From positions 2,666,001-2,730,000 of the forward strand of contig NZ_CP090347.1 of NCBI RefSeq assembly GCF_021398715.1: a stretch of DNA of 64,000 nucleotides. The letters run 5' to 3'. Below are positions 51,632 through 59,420 of this stretch, one piece after another. The notes under the pieces are model-generated. The model did no database searches, was not told where the DNA came from, and saw nothing but the letters and a program-made list of their open reading frames with translations. The stretch's first letter is position 1. Every line of letters starts with the position of its first letter. Both the position numbers and the translations under genes were made by a program. This DNA is from Microbacterium binotii. GTDB taxonomy: Bacteria > Actinomycetota > Actinomycetes > Actinomycetales > Microbacteriaceae.

Positions 51632-53472
51632 CGCACGTATCCATCGCCCCCGTCCGCCGCGCGACGCTGCTCGCCGGGATCGGCCTCGCCACCGTCGGCG
51701 TCCTCGTCGCCGGTGCGACGCCCGCCTACGCCGCCGACGACTCGGTCAGCTACCTCGCGCCGGAGTACCAGGTCGGCGAGCTCACCGGCGACGGCAAGGT
51801 CGACACCGACGACCTCGCCATCCTGATGACCGCCGTCGGAAAGACGTCCGATGACGCCGACTGGGAGACCGTGGCCGCGGCCGACGCCGACGGCGACGGC
51901 GTGATCACCGTCCTCGACGTCGCCGCGCTCTCCAAGGCGTACCTGTACGACGACGACCCGTTCGAGATCCTGGAGACCGATGTCGTCGCCGTCCAGAAGG
52001 CGATGACCGCCGGCGTCCTCACCTCCGAGCAGCTGACCGCCGAGTATCTCAACCGCATCGCCGCCTACGACCGCGTCGCCGGCATCGACCCCGCCACTCC
52101 GGCCGAGATGCTGGAAGCGATCGTCGCCACCAACCCGAACGCGATGGCGGAGGCGAAGGCGCTCGACGCCGAACGCGCCACAACCGGTCCGCGCAGCATC
52201 CTGCACGGCATCCCGGTGCTGGTGAAGGACAACATCAACACGCTCGACATGGCCACGACAGCGGGCTGCGCCTGCCTCGCAGACAACCGCACCTCGACCG
52301 ACGCGGAGACCGTGGAGCGGCTGAAGGCGATGGGAGCCATCGTCATCGCCAAGGCCAACCTGTCCGAGTTCGCCCAGTCCACGGCATCCTCGATCAGCAA
52401 GTACGGCACGACCCGCAACGCCTACGGGCTGGGACGCGACCCGGGCGGCTCGAGCGGCGGCACCGGTGCATCCGTGTCCGCCAACCTCGGCGTCTTCGGA
52501 CTCGGAACCGACACCGGCGGCTCCGTGCGCGTCCCGTCCTCGTTCAACGCGCTCGTCGGCATCCGCCCCACCATCGGACTCGTGAGCCGCGAGGGCGTCA
52601 TCCCTCTGGACCTCTACCGCGACACGGTCGGCCCGATGGCCCGCTCCGTCTCGGATGCGGCACTCGCTCTCGATGCTCTGGCCGGCAGCGATCCGATGGA
52701 TGCGGTCACCGCCGGCGCCGACGGCGTCAAGCCGCTGTCGTACGCACAGGCCCTCGACCCGAAGGCACTGCAGGGCAAGCGCATCGGATACATCTCGGGC
52801 CTCGTCTCCGGCAACCAGAACGCCGTCGGATTCCGCCTGGTCCGGGGCGCGTTCGCCGACCTGGAGGCCGCCGGCGCCACCGTGATCGACGTCGGGAGCT
52901 TCGGCACGGTCAACGGCTACGGGCTCGGGAGCCTGCCGGGCAGCTCCTCGTTCACCCACGACATGAACGAGTACCTGAACGCCTACTACCGGCCGGGCTA
53001 CACGTTCGCCGACCTCGCGCAGCGGGTCACCGACGCGGCGACCAGCGGCGGCCCGACCCTCTCCACCTGGTCGGCGGCCACCGTGCGCGGCTGGGCCTCG
53101 ACGAGCGACGCCACCCGGGATGCGGCCTACCCGAACTTCAGCCGCACCCAGCAGGCGATGCGTGACCGCGTCGATCAGCTCATGGCCCAGTACGACCTGG
53201 ATGCCGTCATCTACCCGAGCACCGGCGGGACGGTCGGCTCCCCGGCCAGCAACAACCGCATCAGCGCGTTCAGCGGCTACCCCGCGGTCTCGGTGCCGAT
53301 GGGTTTCGCCGACTCGACGCTCGACGAGACCAGCTACAGCGGATTCCCGATGGGTCTGGAGTTCCTCGCCGAGCCGTACTCGGAGTCGAAGCTCCTGGGC
53401 TTCGCCTACGCGTACGAGCAGCAGACCCAGCACCGCCGGCCGACAACGCTCTTCCCCGACCTCGCGGGCTGA
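51628..53472 (+). CDS. Secreted amidase (amidase signature family) with N-terminal dockerin-like module
   Basis: This 614-residue exported enzyme has a signal peptide ending at AYA (residue 35). A type I dockerin-like module follows at about 47-106 with two EF-hand-type loops: E51-L-T-G-D-G-K-V-D-T-D-D62 and a perfect D86-A-D-G-D-G-V-I-T-V-L-D97. From about 107 an amidase-signature domain carries Lys in VLVKDNIN, the Gly/Ser-rich GRDPGGSSGGTGAS and the nucleophile Ser in TDTGGSVRVPSS. It hydrolyses an amide; the substrate is unknown. ATGA overlap couples it to the cohesin-type gene. Dockerins are more often C-terminal, so the N-terminal place is unusual. Confidence 0.88.
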   Translation: MTHVSIAPVRRATLLAGIGLATVGVLVAGATPAYAADDSVSYLAPEYQVGELTGDGKVDTDDLAILMTAVGKTSDDADWETVAAADADGDGVITVLDVAALSKAYLYDDDPFEILETDVVAVQKAMTAGVLTSEQLTAEYLNRIAAYDRVAGIDPATPAEMLEAIVATNPNAMAEAKALDAERATTGPRSILHGIPVLVKDNINTLDMATTAGCACLADNRTSTDAETVERLKAMGAIVIAKANLSEFAQSTASSISKYGTTRNAYGLGRDPGGSSGGTGASVSANLGVFGLGTDTGGSVRVPSSFNALVGIRPTIGLVSREGVIPLDLYRDTVGPMARSVSDAALALDALAGSDPMDAVTAGADGVKPLSYAQALDPKALQGKRIGYISGLVSGNQNAVGFRLVRGAFADLEAAGATVIDVGSFGTVNGYGLGSLPGSSSFTHDMNEYLNAYYRPGYTFADLAQRVTDAATSGGPTLSTWSAATVRGWASTSDATRDAAYPNFSRTQQAMRDRVDQLMAQYDLDAVIYPSTGGTVGSPASNNRISAFSGYPAVSVPMGFADSTLDETSYSGFPMGLEFLAEPYSESKLLGFAYAYEQQTQHRRPTTLFPDLAG

Positions 53473-53484
53473 GCATTCCGCACG

Positions 53485-53529
53485 GCCACGCGCGCCCCGC
53501 TCCGCTTCGGCGGGCGGGGCGCGCGTGGC
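53485..53529 (+). terminator. Strong terminator hairpin after the amidase
   Basis: A 16-bp perfect stem (53485-53500 with 53514-53529; GCCACGCGCGCCCCGC and complement) closes a 13-nt loop, starting 13 nt after the amidase stop. Confidence 0.85.
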
Positions 53530-53620
53530 TCTGCCCGTTCACAGACCTTCCCCGCCGGTTTCTGTCCCCGCCTTCCCCTGCCCCTCCCACCAACCTTCAG
53601 TAAGGCGTAAGGTTGAGGAC

Positions 53621-54097
53621 ATGGAGACCTTCCTACTCCGCCTCGACCGTCTCGCCGGCGGCCGCATGGCGGGCTACCGCGTCGACCGCCCCGACGACCC
53701 TCGTGTGAGCCGCGCCTTCCGAGCGATCACGATCCTGCTCGTCGTGTGCTTCCTGCTCGGCATCGCCACCATCGTCACGTCGGCCTGGCTCACCGCATCC
53801 GGCGAGGACGTGGGCTTCGCCGTCTGGATGCGGTGCCTCGTCGTCCTCGGCATCACCACGACCCTCTTCTACTTCCTGTGGCGTGCGCGCGCCGGCTGGT
53901 ACTGGGCGATCCGTCGCCTGCAGCTGTTCAGCCGGATCTTCCCGATCGTGGCCCTCGTCCTCGCAGCGATCCCGGGGCTCTACCCGTGGTGGGTCATCAG
54001 CGAGCAGATCGTGTTCGCCATCCTGCTGATCGGCGTCTCCGACTACCTGCAGTCCGACTACCTCCGCGCCGCCTACCCGAAGCCCACGCGCCCCTAG
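53621..54097 (+). CDS. Small multi-pass membrane protein
   Basis: This 158-residue protein has four predicted membrane segments (AITILLVVCFLLGIATIV, MRCLVVLGITTTLFYFLW, FPIVALVLAAIPGLYPWW, QIVFAILLIGVSDYL). I do not recognise the family. The start ATG at 53621 follows AAGGTTGAGG. It is encoded 87 nt before a sensor kinase gene in the same direction and might be cotranscribed with it. Confidence 0.7.
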   Translation: METFLLRLDRLAGGRMAGYRVDRPDDPRVSRAFRAITILLVVCFLLGIATIVTSAWLTASGEDVGFAVWMRCLVVLGITTTLFYFLWRARAGWYWAIRRLQLFSRIFPIVALVLAAIPGLYPWWVISEQIVFAILLIGVSDYLQSDYLRAAYPKPTRP

Positions 54098-54184
54098 CGC
54101 AGCGACGGCCCGCTCGTCGGCTGTGGCGCTCGCGCGCCGGCAGTGGCATGGTCATCTCATAACGGGGTGATCCGAGGAGCAGCA

Positions 54185-55834
54185 ATGCCGTTGTTCGAGA
54201 TGGAGGCGAGCCCCCGGGGCCGCATGCGCGTCTTCGGGCGCACGCAGCTGCCGTTCGCCCTCGGCGCTGTGTTCATCGCCGCCGTCGCCGCGCTCGTCGA
54301 CGCGTCCCTGCTGGGGCGCTGGCCCATGATCACGGGCTTCGTGCTCACCATCATCGCCACGTGCGCCGCCATCGCCGTCCCGTGGGAGCGCCTGCATCCG
54401 GCGGCCATGATCTCGATCGCCGTGCTCGACATCGTCACCGTCGCGTTCCTGCGCGCGGAACTCGCACCGCTGGTGCCCGCGGTCACGATCCTCGCCCTCT
54501 TCCCCCTGCTGTGGTTGGCCTACGGATTCCGCTGGTACGGCATGATCGTCGCCGTCATCGGCGCCGCCTTCATCACGTCGTTCCGCTTCGTGTACGTCGC
54601 GCGCTGGCCCTCGAACCCCGCCGAGTGGGCGAACGTCGTCACCTTTCCCGTCCTCATCCTCGGCGTCGCGGTCATCGTCTACATCGCCGCGAACCAACTG
54701 CGTCGCAATGGCGCGCGCCTCGCCGCAGCGTCCCGTGCGCAGTCCGAAGCGCTCCGCGACGCGAGGGATGCGGAGGCGATCGCCCGCGGCATCCTGAACA
54801 CCGTGAGCGCGGGGGTGGCCTTCTACGACGCCGATGGCCGCCTGGACGTTGCGAACACCACCGCGCGCCGGATGACCGATGTCGCGGGCTTCCGACTCGA
54901 CACCCCGCCCTACAGCGGCGAGCACGCCTTCAGCGCCGACCGCGTCACCCGCATCCCGGACGAGGAGCAGATCATCCCGCGGGCCCTGCGCGGTGAGACG
55001 ATCGCCGACCACTTGGAGTGGATCGGTCCACCCGACTCGCAGGTGGCGATCATCGCCTCATCGGGACGCGTGCACCGCGAGGACGGCGTGCTGCTCGGAA
55101 CCGTCGTCGTCGCCTACGACGTGACCGAGCTGGCGGATGCGATCGAGGTGCGCGAACACTTCCTGCGCACGGTGTCGCACGAGCTGCGCAGCCCGATCAC
55201 GAGCATCACCGGCTTCCTCGATCTGATCGACGAGGCCGTCGACCCCGCCGACACGAAGGTGCACGACTACATCGACATCGTCACCCGCAAGACCAACGAC
55301 CTGCTCGACCGCGTGCGGGACCTTCTGTCGGCGAACGACGGAGCCAAGTCGCCGAACTGGGCCAGCAACGACGCCGCCGTGCTCGTCCGGGATGCCGCGG
55401 AGAGAACGCGTGGTCTCGCCGACAGCCACGACGTCGTCGTTCAGGCCACCGGACCCGATACCCTGCCCGTTTTCGCGGACCGTGAGCAGCTGACGAGCGC
55501 GATCGCCGAGCTGCTCACCAACGCCATCAAGTTCGGTGATCAGAGCGCCGTCGTCACCGTCCGCTACGGCCTCGTCGGACGCCGCGTCACGATCGCCGTC
55601 ACCAACTCCGGCCACGGGATCGCGCCCGGCGAACAGCGCCGCGCGTTCGACCGCTTCTACCGTGCGCCGTACGCACGCGCCCAGGCGATCCAGGGATTCG
55701 GGCTCGGCCTCACCAACGTGCGCGCGATCGTGGCGGCTCACGGTGGCCACATCCACATCGACAGCGTCCACGACGAACACACGACCTTCACGCTCGACGT
55801 CCCCCAGCACCCCTACACCGTCAGCCAGGCCTGA
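54185..55834 (+). CDS. Sensor histidine kinase with membrane and PAS domains
   Basis: This 549-residue kinase has six N-terminal membrane helices (about 20-190), a short coiled-coil, and a PAS-like domain (about 210-320, NTVSAGVAFYDADGRLDVANTTARRM). The HisKA phospho-acceptor is in SHELRSPITSITGFLD, and the HATPase domain has N box ELLTNAIKFGD and G boxes NSGHGIAPGE and GFGLGLTNVRAIV. All catalytic motifs are intact. The ATG at 54185 follows GAGGAG. No response regulator gene is adjacent, so its partner must be elsewhere. Confidence 0.92.
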   Translation: MPLFEMEASPRGRMRVFGRTQLPFALGAVFIAAVAALVDASLLGRWPMITGFVLTIIATCAAIAVPWERLHPAAMISIAVLDIVTVAFLRAELAPLVPAVTILALFPLLWLAYGFRWYGMIVAVIGAAFITSFRFVYVARWPSNPAEWANVVTFPVLILGVAVIVYIAANQLRRNGARLAAASRAQSEALRDARDAEAIARGILNTVSAGVAFYDADGRLDVANTTARRMTDVAGFRLDTPPYSGEHAFSADRVTRIPDEEQIIPRALRGETIADHLEWIGPPDSQVAIIASSGRVHREDGVLLGTVVVAYDVTELADAIEVREHFLRTVSHELRSPITSITGFLDLIDEAVDPADTKVHDYIDIVTRKTNDLLDRVRDLLSANDGAKSPNWASNDAAVLVRDAAERTRGLADSHDVVVQATGPDTLPVFADREQLTSAIAELLTNAIKFGDQSAVVTVRYGLVGRRVTIAVTNSGHGIAPGEQRRAFDRFYRAPYARAQAIQGFGLGLTNVRAIVAAHGGHIHIDSVHDEHTTFTLDVPQHPYTVSQA

Positions 55835-55856
55835 CCCGTCCCCGCTGCTTCCCCAA

Positions 55857-55930
55857 CGCGCCCGAACTCCTGCAAAACCGCCGGATCCCCCTCACACCCC
55901 GACCCCGCACTCAGTTCTGCAGGAGTTCGG
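55857..55930. repeat. Inverted-repeat doublet, GAACTCCTGCA family (copy 3)
   Basis: CGAACTCCTGCA (55863-55874) and its complement (55918-55929) surround a loop of about 42 nt, between the convergent ends of the sensor kinase and the 125-aa gene. It could act as a bidirectional terminator. Confidence 0.75.
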
Positions 55931-55990
55931 ACCACCCCCGCGCGCCGCCGAAGTCGTCGAGGGAGGAAGAGCGAGAGAAGAGGCAGCGGG

Positions 55991-56216
55991 GAAGAAGAGA
56001 GACAGAAGAAGAGAGACAGAAGAAGAGAGACAGAAGAAGAGAGACAGAAGAAGAGAGACAGAAGAAGAGAGACAGAAGAAGAGAGACAGAAGAAGAGAGA
56101 CAGAAGAAGAGAGACAGAAGAAGAGAGACAGAAGAAGAGAGACAGAAGAAGAGAGACAGAAGAAGAGAGACAGAAGAAGAGAGACAGAAGAAGAGAGACA
56201 GAAGAAGAGAGACAGA
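55991..56216. repeat. Tandem array of a 14-bp polypurine unit, about 16 copies
   Basis: The unit GAAGAAGAGAGACA is repeated about 16 times without visible divergence. The plus strand has no T and only one C per unit. The array lies in the 393-nt spacer between convergent genes and ends 12 nt from the stop of the PLDc_N-type gene. Because 14 is not a multiple of 3, translated frames across it (42-bp period) are artefacts. Perfect identity of units points to recent expansion. Confidence 0.95.
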
Positions 56217-56227
56217 GAGCGCGGCGC

Positions 56228-56605
56228 CTAGAGGCCCGCGGCGCCGCTGTCCTTCGCGGCCCGCCGGCGCCGGATCTCGGCCTCGAGGGCGGCGGCACGC
56301 TCCTCGCGCTCGAGGTCGGCGAGCTGCTGCTCCGTCGTGCGCGTATCGCGCGGCCGCGGCGCCGGAGCGGGCGCAGCCTCGTCCCTCGACCACCGGCGCG
56401 GGTCACCGAAGCTCATGGCCTCGCGTCCTCCGCTCCATTCGCGACCGAGCGTGAACCAGAGGATGGAGCCGACGAGCGGCAGCAGCACGATGAAGAAGAT
56501 CCACGCGACCTTGGGCAGGAACCGGATCTGGTCCTCGCGGCGCGTGATGGCGTCGATGAGCGCGACCACCATGACGGCGAAGATGATCAACGCGAGGAAC
56601 GGCAT
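56228..56605 (-). CDS. PLDc_N-domain membrane protein
   Basis: This 125-residue protein begins with a membrane helix (FLALIIFAVMVVALIDAITRREDQIRFLPKVAW), then IFFIVLLPLVGSILWFTLGREW, the two-helix phospholipase-D-nuclease N-terminal (PLDc_N) domain. A charged tail ends in a coiled coil (QQLADLEREERAAALEAEIRRRRAAK). It is a short, catalytic-domain-free type common in actinobacteria, function unknown. The ATG at 56605 gives the conserved start; upstream in-frame sequence to 56677 is unlikely to be translated. Confidence 0.85.
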   Translation of the reverse strand: MPFLALIIFAVMVVALIDAITRREDQIRFLPKVAWIFFIVLLPLVGSILWFTLGREWSGGREAMSFGDPRRWSRDEAAPAPAPRPRDTRTTEQQLADLEREERAAALEAEIRRRRAAKDSGAAGL

Positions 56606-56684
56606 GCATCCAAGGTGCCGCAGTGAGCCGTCGAGCGCAACGGTCGCGGCGCCCGCATCCGGTCGCGGAGCCCGCATCCCGCAC

Positions 56685-56736
56685 GACCGACGGATGCGGG
56701 CAGCCCCACCGACCGACGGATACGGGCAGCCCCGCC
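56685..56736. repeat. 26-bp tandem duplication
   Basis: Two adjacent 26-bp copies (56685-56710 and 56711-56736) agree at 24 of 26 positions (core GACCGACGGATGCGGGCAGC). They fill most of the gap between two minus-strand genes, directly after the stop at 56738. Confidence 0.85.
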
Positions 56737-56737
56737 C

Positions 56738-57004
56738 TCAGCCGGCGACGAGCCAGACGATGACGGCCGCGACCAGCAGCACGGGCGAGATCCATGCCAT
56801 CCAGCGGGTCGTCGGCAACGGCTCCCACCACACGCGCAGCAGGCTGACGAGGACGAGGAAAGAAGCCATGAACACGACCGCGAGGTGCACGCGCATGACG
56901 GTGCCCGCCACGATGAGGATCACGCCGCACACCTGCATCGCGAACAACCGCCACAGCACCACGTGCGGCGGCCGGAAACGTCGACGGGATGGTTCCGCGG
57001 TCAC
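56738..57004 (-). CDS. Small membrane protein
   Basis: This 88-residue protein has three hydrophobic segments (HVVLWRLFAMQVCGVILIVAG, VHLAVVFMASFLVLVSLL, WMAWISPVLLVAAVIVWLVAG) and no known motif. GTG at 57004 is preferred because the remaining sequence (TAEPSRRRFRPPH) is a normal cytoplasmic lead-in. An ATG at 57043 would add 13 residues. It precedes the PLDc_N-type gene in the same direction. Confidence 0.6.
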   Translation of the reverse strand: MTAEPSRRRFRPPHVVLWRLFAMQVCGVILIVAGTVMRVHLAVVFMASFLVLVSLLRVWWEPLPTTRWMAWISPVLLVAAVIVWLVAG

Positions 57005-57074
57005 GGCAGCAGCCCCGACATCGCGGCATCCGGCCGTACGCAACGGCCACGGAGGTCGCAGAAGGTAGGCATGG

Positions 57075-57548
57075 TCACAGCGCGCCCAACGCGTCGACGA
57101 AGACCTGCGGAAGCACGACGTTCTCGGGAGCGGCCTGGAAGAGCGGCGCGACGTTCTCGACCCTGTGCCCGGCGATGCCCGTACCGATCGGCGTGACGAG
57201 GAAGGTCGTGTCGGGATGCGCGTACGCGTAATCGAGGAAGTCGACGATCTGCTCGAGCATCGTGTCGTAGCCGCTCATCGTGTCGATCGCGTAGGAGCGC
57301 CCCGTCGGCCCGACTCCCACCCCCCACTCGGCACCGAAGCTCTCGAAAGCGGCGCGCGCCGCACCTGCGCCGTGCTCCCCCGCCGCGTTGCTGCCGAACA
57401 CGAACACCTCGTCGTCGGCGAGCTGCGTCACGACCTCCGGAGTCCGTCTGGATCGGAGCTCTGCACGGCGTCCCTCCTCCTTCTTCCCGCCTCGTGGTTC
57501 ACGAGACGGCCCGAGCAGGAGTCCGAGCAGGTCGTTGAAAGCAGACAT
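57075..57548 (-). CDS. Conserved protein with VFGSNxxGxHGAGAA motif (phage-associated type)
   Basis: This 157-residue cytosolic protein has a basic N-terminal extension and a conserved domain with VFVFGSNAAGEHGAGAARAAFESFGA, then GVGPTGRSYAIDTMSG, IVDFLDYAYAHPDTTFLVTPIGTGIAGH and APLF. This pattern is seen in a widespread family also carried by phages, of unknown function; the loop order suggests a nucleotide- or ADP-ribose-binding fold, which is inference. The ATG at 57548 is used. It is divergent from the VOC protein gene 46 nt away. Confidence 0.7.
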   Translation of the reverse strand: MSAFNDLLGLLLGPSREPRGGKKEEGRRAELRSRRTPEVVTQLADDEVFVFGSNAAGEHGAGAARAAFESFGAEWGVGVGPTGRSYAIDTMSGYDTMLEQIVDFLDYAYAHPDTTFLVTPIGTGIAGHRVENVAPLFQAAPENVVLPQVFVDALGAL

Positions 57549-57594
57549 GCGCCCAGTATTCAGCACCCTCTGCGATGCCCGGCACAATCGTCGA

Positions 57595-58002
57595 GTGGCA
57601 CGAATTCATCACATCGAGATCTGGGTCGCCGATCTGCAGCAGACGGTCGCGGAGTGGGCCTGGCTACTCACACGACTCGGTTCCACACGGCAGAGCGAGT
57701 GGGCGAACGGTCAGTCCTGGTCGCTCGGTGAGGCATACCTGACGCTGACCACCTCGCCCGCGCTCTCCGACCCTGAGCACGACCGCCGACGGGCAGGCGT
57801 GAACCACCTCGCCTTCGCCGTCGACACCACCGACGAGGTCGACGCCATCATGGCGGATGCGGGGGCACACGGGTGGCGGCCGCTGTACCACGACCGTTAT
57901 CCGCACGCCGGCGGTCCCGATCACTACGCGGGCTGGGTGGAGAACTCGGCCGGTTTCAAGGCGGAGATCGTCGCAGCCCTCAGTCCTGCTGCTCCTTCAT
58001 GA
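57595..58002 (+). CDS. VOC-family (glyoxalase-like) protein
   Basis: This 135-residue protein has a paired beta-alpha-beta-beta-beta VOC fold: RIHHIEIWVADLQQTVAEWAWLLTRLG, then GVNHLAFAVDTTDEVDAIMADAGAHGWRPLYHDRYP and a C-terminal DHYAGWVENSAGFKAEIVA. His and Glu at the usual metal positions are present. The start is GTG at 57595. Its 3' end overlaps the convergent hydrolase gene by 23 nt. Substrate unknown. Confidence 0.87.
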   Translation: MARIHHIEIWVADLQQTVAEWAWLLTRLGSTRQSEWANGQSWSLGEAYLTLTTSPALSDPEHDRRRAGVNHLAFAVDTTDEVDAIMADAGAHGWRPLYHDRYPHAGGPDHYAGWVENSAGFKAEIVAALSPAAPS

Positions 58003-58936
58003 TCCGGGCGTGCGAGGTCTTCCCGCGCGCGACCTCGCGATCGTCACGGCGCAGCACGCCGACGAACTCGACGAACCGAGCCGCGAACGCGCGGAACGCG
58101 GCCGACACGCTCGCTGCGCGCGGCTCGGGCGTCTCGGCCTCCGCATCCGGCATGAGGTTGAGTTCGCCGTCGGTGTCTCGGGGCGTCCGCGCGAACGCGA
58201 CGCACAGCCGCGCGACGCCCTCGGCATGCCCGTGCATGACGGAATGCGCCGCGCCTCCGATCTCCCACGTCGACGCGAACGGGATCTCGCGCGCCACGCG
58301 CTCGACCCACGCGCGCGGCACCACGTCGTCGTGCTCGCCGCGGATGACGAGCGTGTGAGCACGGATGTCGGCGAACAGCTCCTCGATCGGAAACCGCATC
58401 ATCTCCGGCAGCACCCGCAGAAACCATCGCGGGCCGCACAGCAGGTAGGCGCCCACCGCCAGCACCTTGATCTTGAGCGGTTCGTGCCACGTCGATCGCA
58501 GGAACCGCAGCGCGAGCCGCGGTAGCCGACGCGCTTCGGGGTCGACGACCGGGCCGATGAGCACGAGCGTCGAGATCTCCGGCCGCCGCCGCGCGACCTC
58601 GCTCACGATCTGCGTGCCCATGGAGTGCCCGACGAGCACCGGGTCCTCCAGGGCGAGCTCGTCGAGCACCGCCTCCACCGCATCCGCGTACTGCGCGATC
58701 GACATGGCGGATTCCGGATGCGGCACGCCGCCGAACCCGGGCAGGTCGAGCGCGTGCACCGCGCCGAACTCGTTCAGCTGCGGAGCCAGGCGCTCGAAGT
58801 AGGTCGCCGCGACGCCGATCCCCGCGACGAGCACGAAGGCACGCTCCCCCTCCGCCCGGATGGAGGACACGCGCGTGTAGGCCGTGCCGCATGCGACACG
58901 GTGCACGTCGATGACGGGTGCGGACGCGGCCGTCAC
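57980..58936 (-). CDS. Alpha/beta-hydrolase
   Basis: This 318-residue hydrolase has the oxyanion region VLVAGIGVAATYFERLAPQL, HALDLPGFGGVPHP, the nucleophile elbow GHSMGT, the acid in RGEHDDVVP and the catalytic His in GGAAHSVMHG. The GTG at 58936 overlaps the stop of the preceding membrane protein (GTGA), so they are cotranscribed. A C-terminal extension of about 50 residues (AEAETPEPRAASVSAAFRAFAARF) is unusual. Substrate unknown. Confidence 0.87.
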   Translation of the reverse strand: MTAASAPVIDVHRVACGTAYTRVSSIRAEGERAFVLVAGIGVAATYFERLAPQLNEFGAVHALDLPGFGGVPHPESAMSIAQYADAVEAVLDELALEDPVLVGHSMGTQIVSEVARRRPEISTLVLIGPVVDPEARRLPRLALRFLRSTWHEPLKIKVLAVGAYLLCGPRWFLRVLPEMMRFPIEELFADIRAHTLVIRGEHDDVVPRAWVERVAREIPFASTWEIGGAAHSVMHGHAEGVARLCVAFARTPRDTDGELNLMPDAEAETPEPRAASVSAAFRAFAARFVEFVGVLRRDDREVARGKTSHARIMKEQQD

Positions 58937-59409
58937 GGTGAGGACGCGAACAACGAGCCGACGAACAACAGGAGCGCGAAGGCCGCCACGGCGTTGCCGA
59001 TCATCACGAGGAAGGCGGACATCGTGAGTCCCGCGAACGCGCGACGCCAGAAGGACGCGCCGGCGGGCACGGTCGACGCGTAGGAGAAGGTACCGACCGC
59101 GATGATCACGATCTCGAACGCGGCGATCCACCATGCCTGGAGCATCGCCACCTGAGGCGCGAAGACACTCACGGCGAAGTCGCCAGTCACCGCTGCGTAC
59201 ACGCTCACAGCCAGCCACACGAGGTTGAGGGCGAACAGGGGCCACAGCCACGCCCAGCGCTCCCGCACGTCGAACCGCGCGTCATGCCCGTGGACGCCAC
59301 CGTGCTCGGTGCGCTCACGCACCGCATCCGTCGAACGCGCCCGGCGCGAGGGCACGGCCTGCCGCCATCCGCAGTCCGGCTCGACACAGGTATAGGTGAC
59401 GGCGCTCAT
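58933..59409 (-). CDS. Membrane protein with N-terminal Cys/His motif
   Basis: This 158-residue protein starts with TYTCVEPDCGW and a following His-rich stretch (TEHGGVHGHDA) that could bind a metal. Three to four membrane helices follow (LWPLFALNLVWLAVSVYAAV, AWWIAAFEIVIIAVGTFSY, LTMSAFLVMIGNAVAAFALLLFVGSLF). No family is recognised. The ATG at 59409 is used. Coupled to the hydrolase downstream. Confidence 0.65.
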   Translation of the reverse strand: MSAVTYTCVEPDCGWRQAVPSRRARSTDAVRERTEHGGVHGHDARFDVRERWAWLWPLFALNLVWLAVSVYAAVTGDFAVSVFAPQVAMLQAWWIAAFEIVIIAVGTFSYASTVPAGASFWRRAFAGLTMSAFLVMIGNAVAAFALLLFVGSLFASSP

Positions 59410-59420
59410 ACCGATCGAGG

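Noticed and set aside
55536..56231. Long frame with repeated REEQKKRDRR-type residues, and the opposite-strand frame repeating LSLFFCLSSSV
   Set aside because: Both are translations of the 14-bp tandem array and cross non-coding sequence between convergent genes; no start signal or homology.
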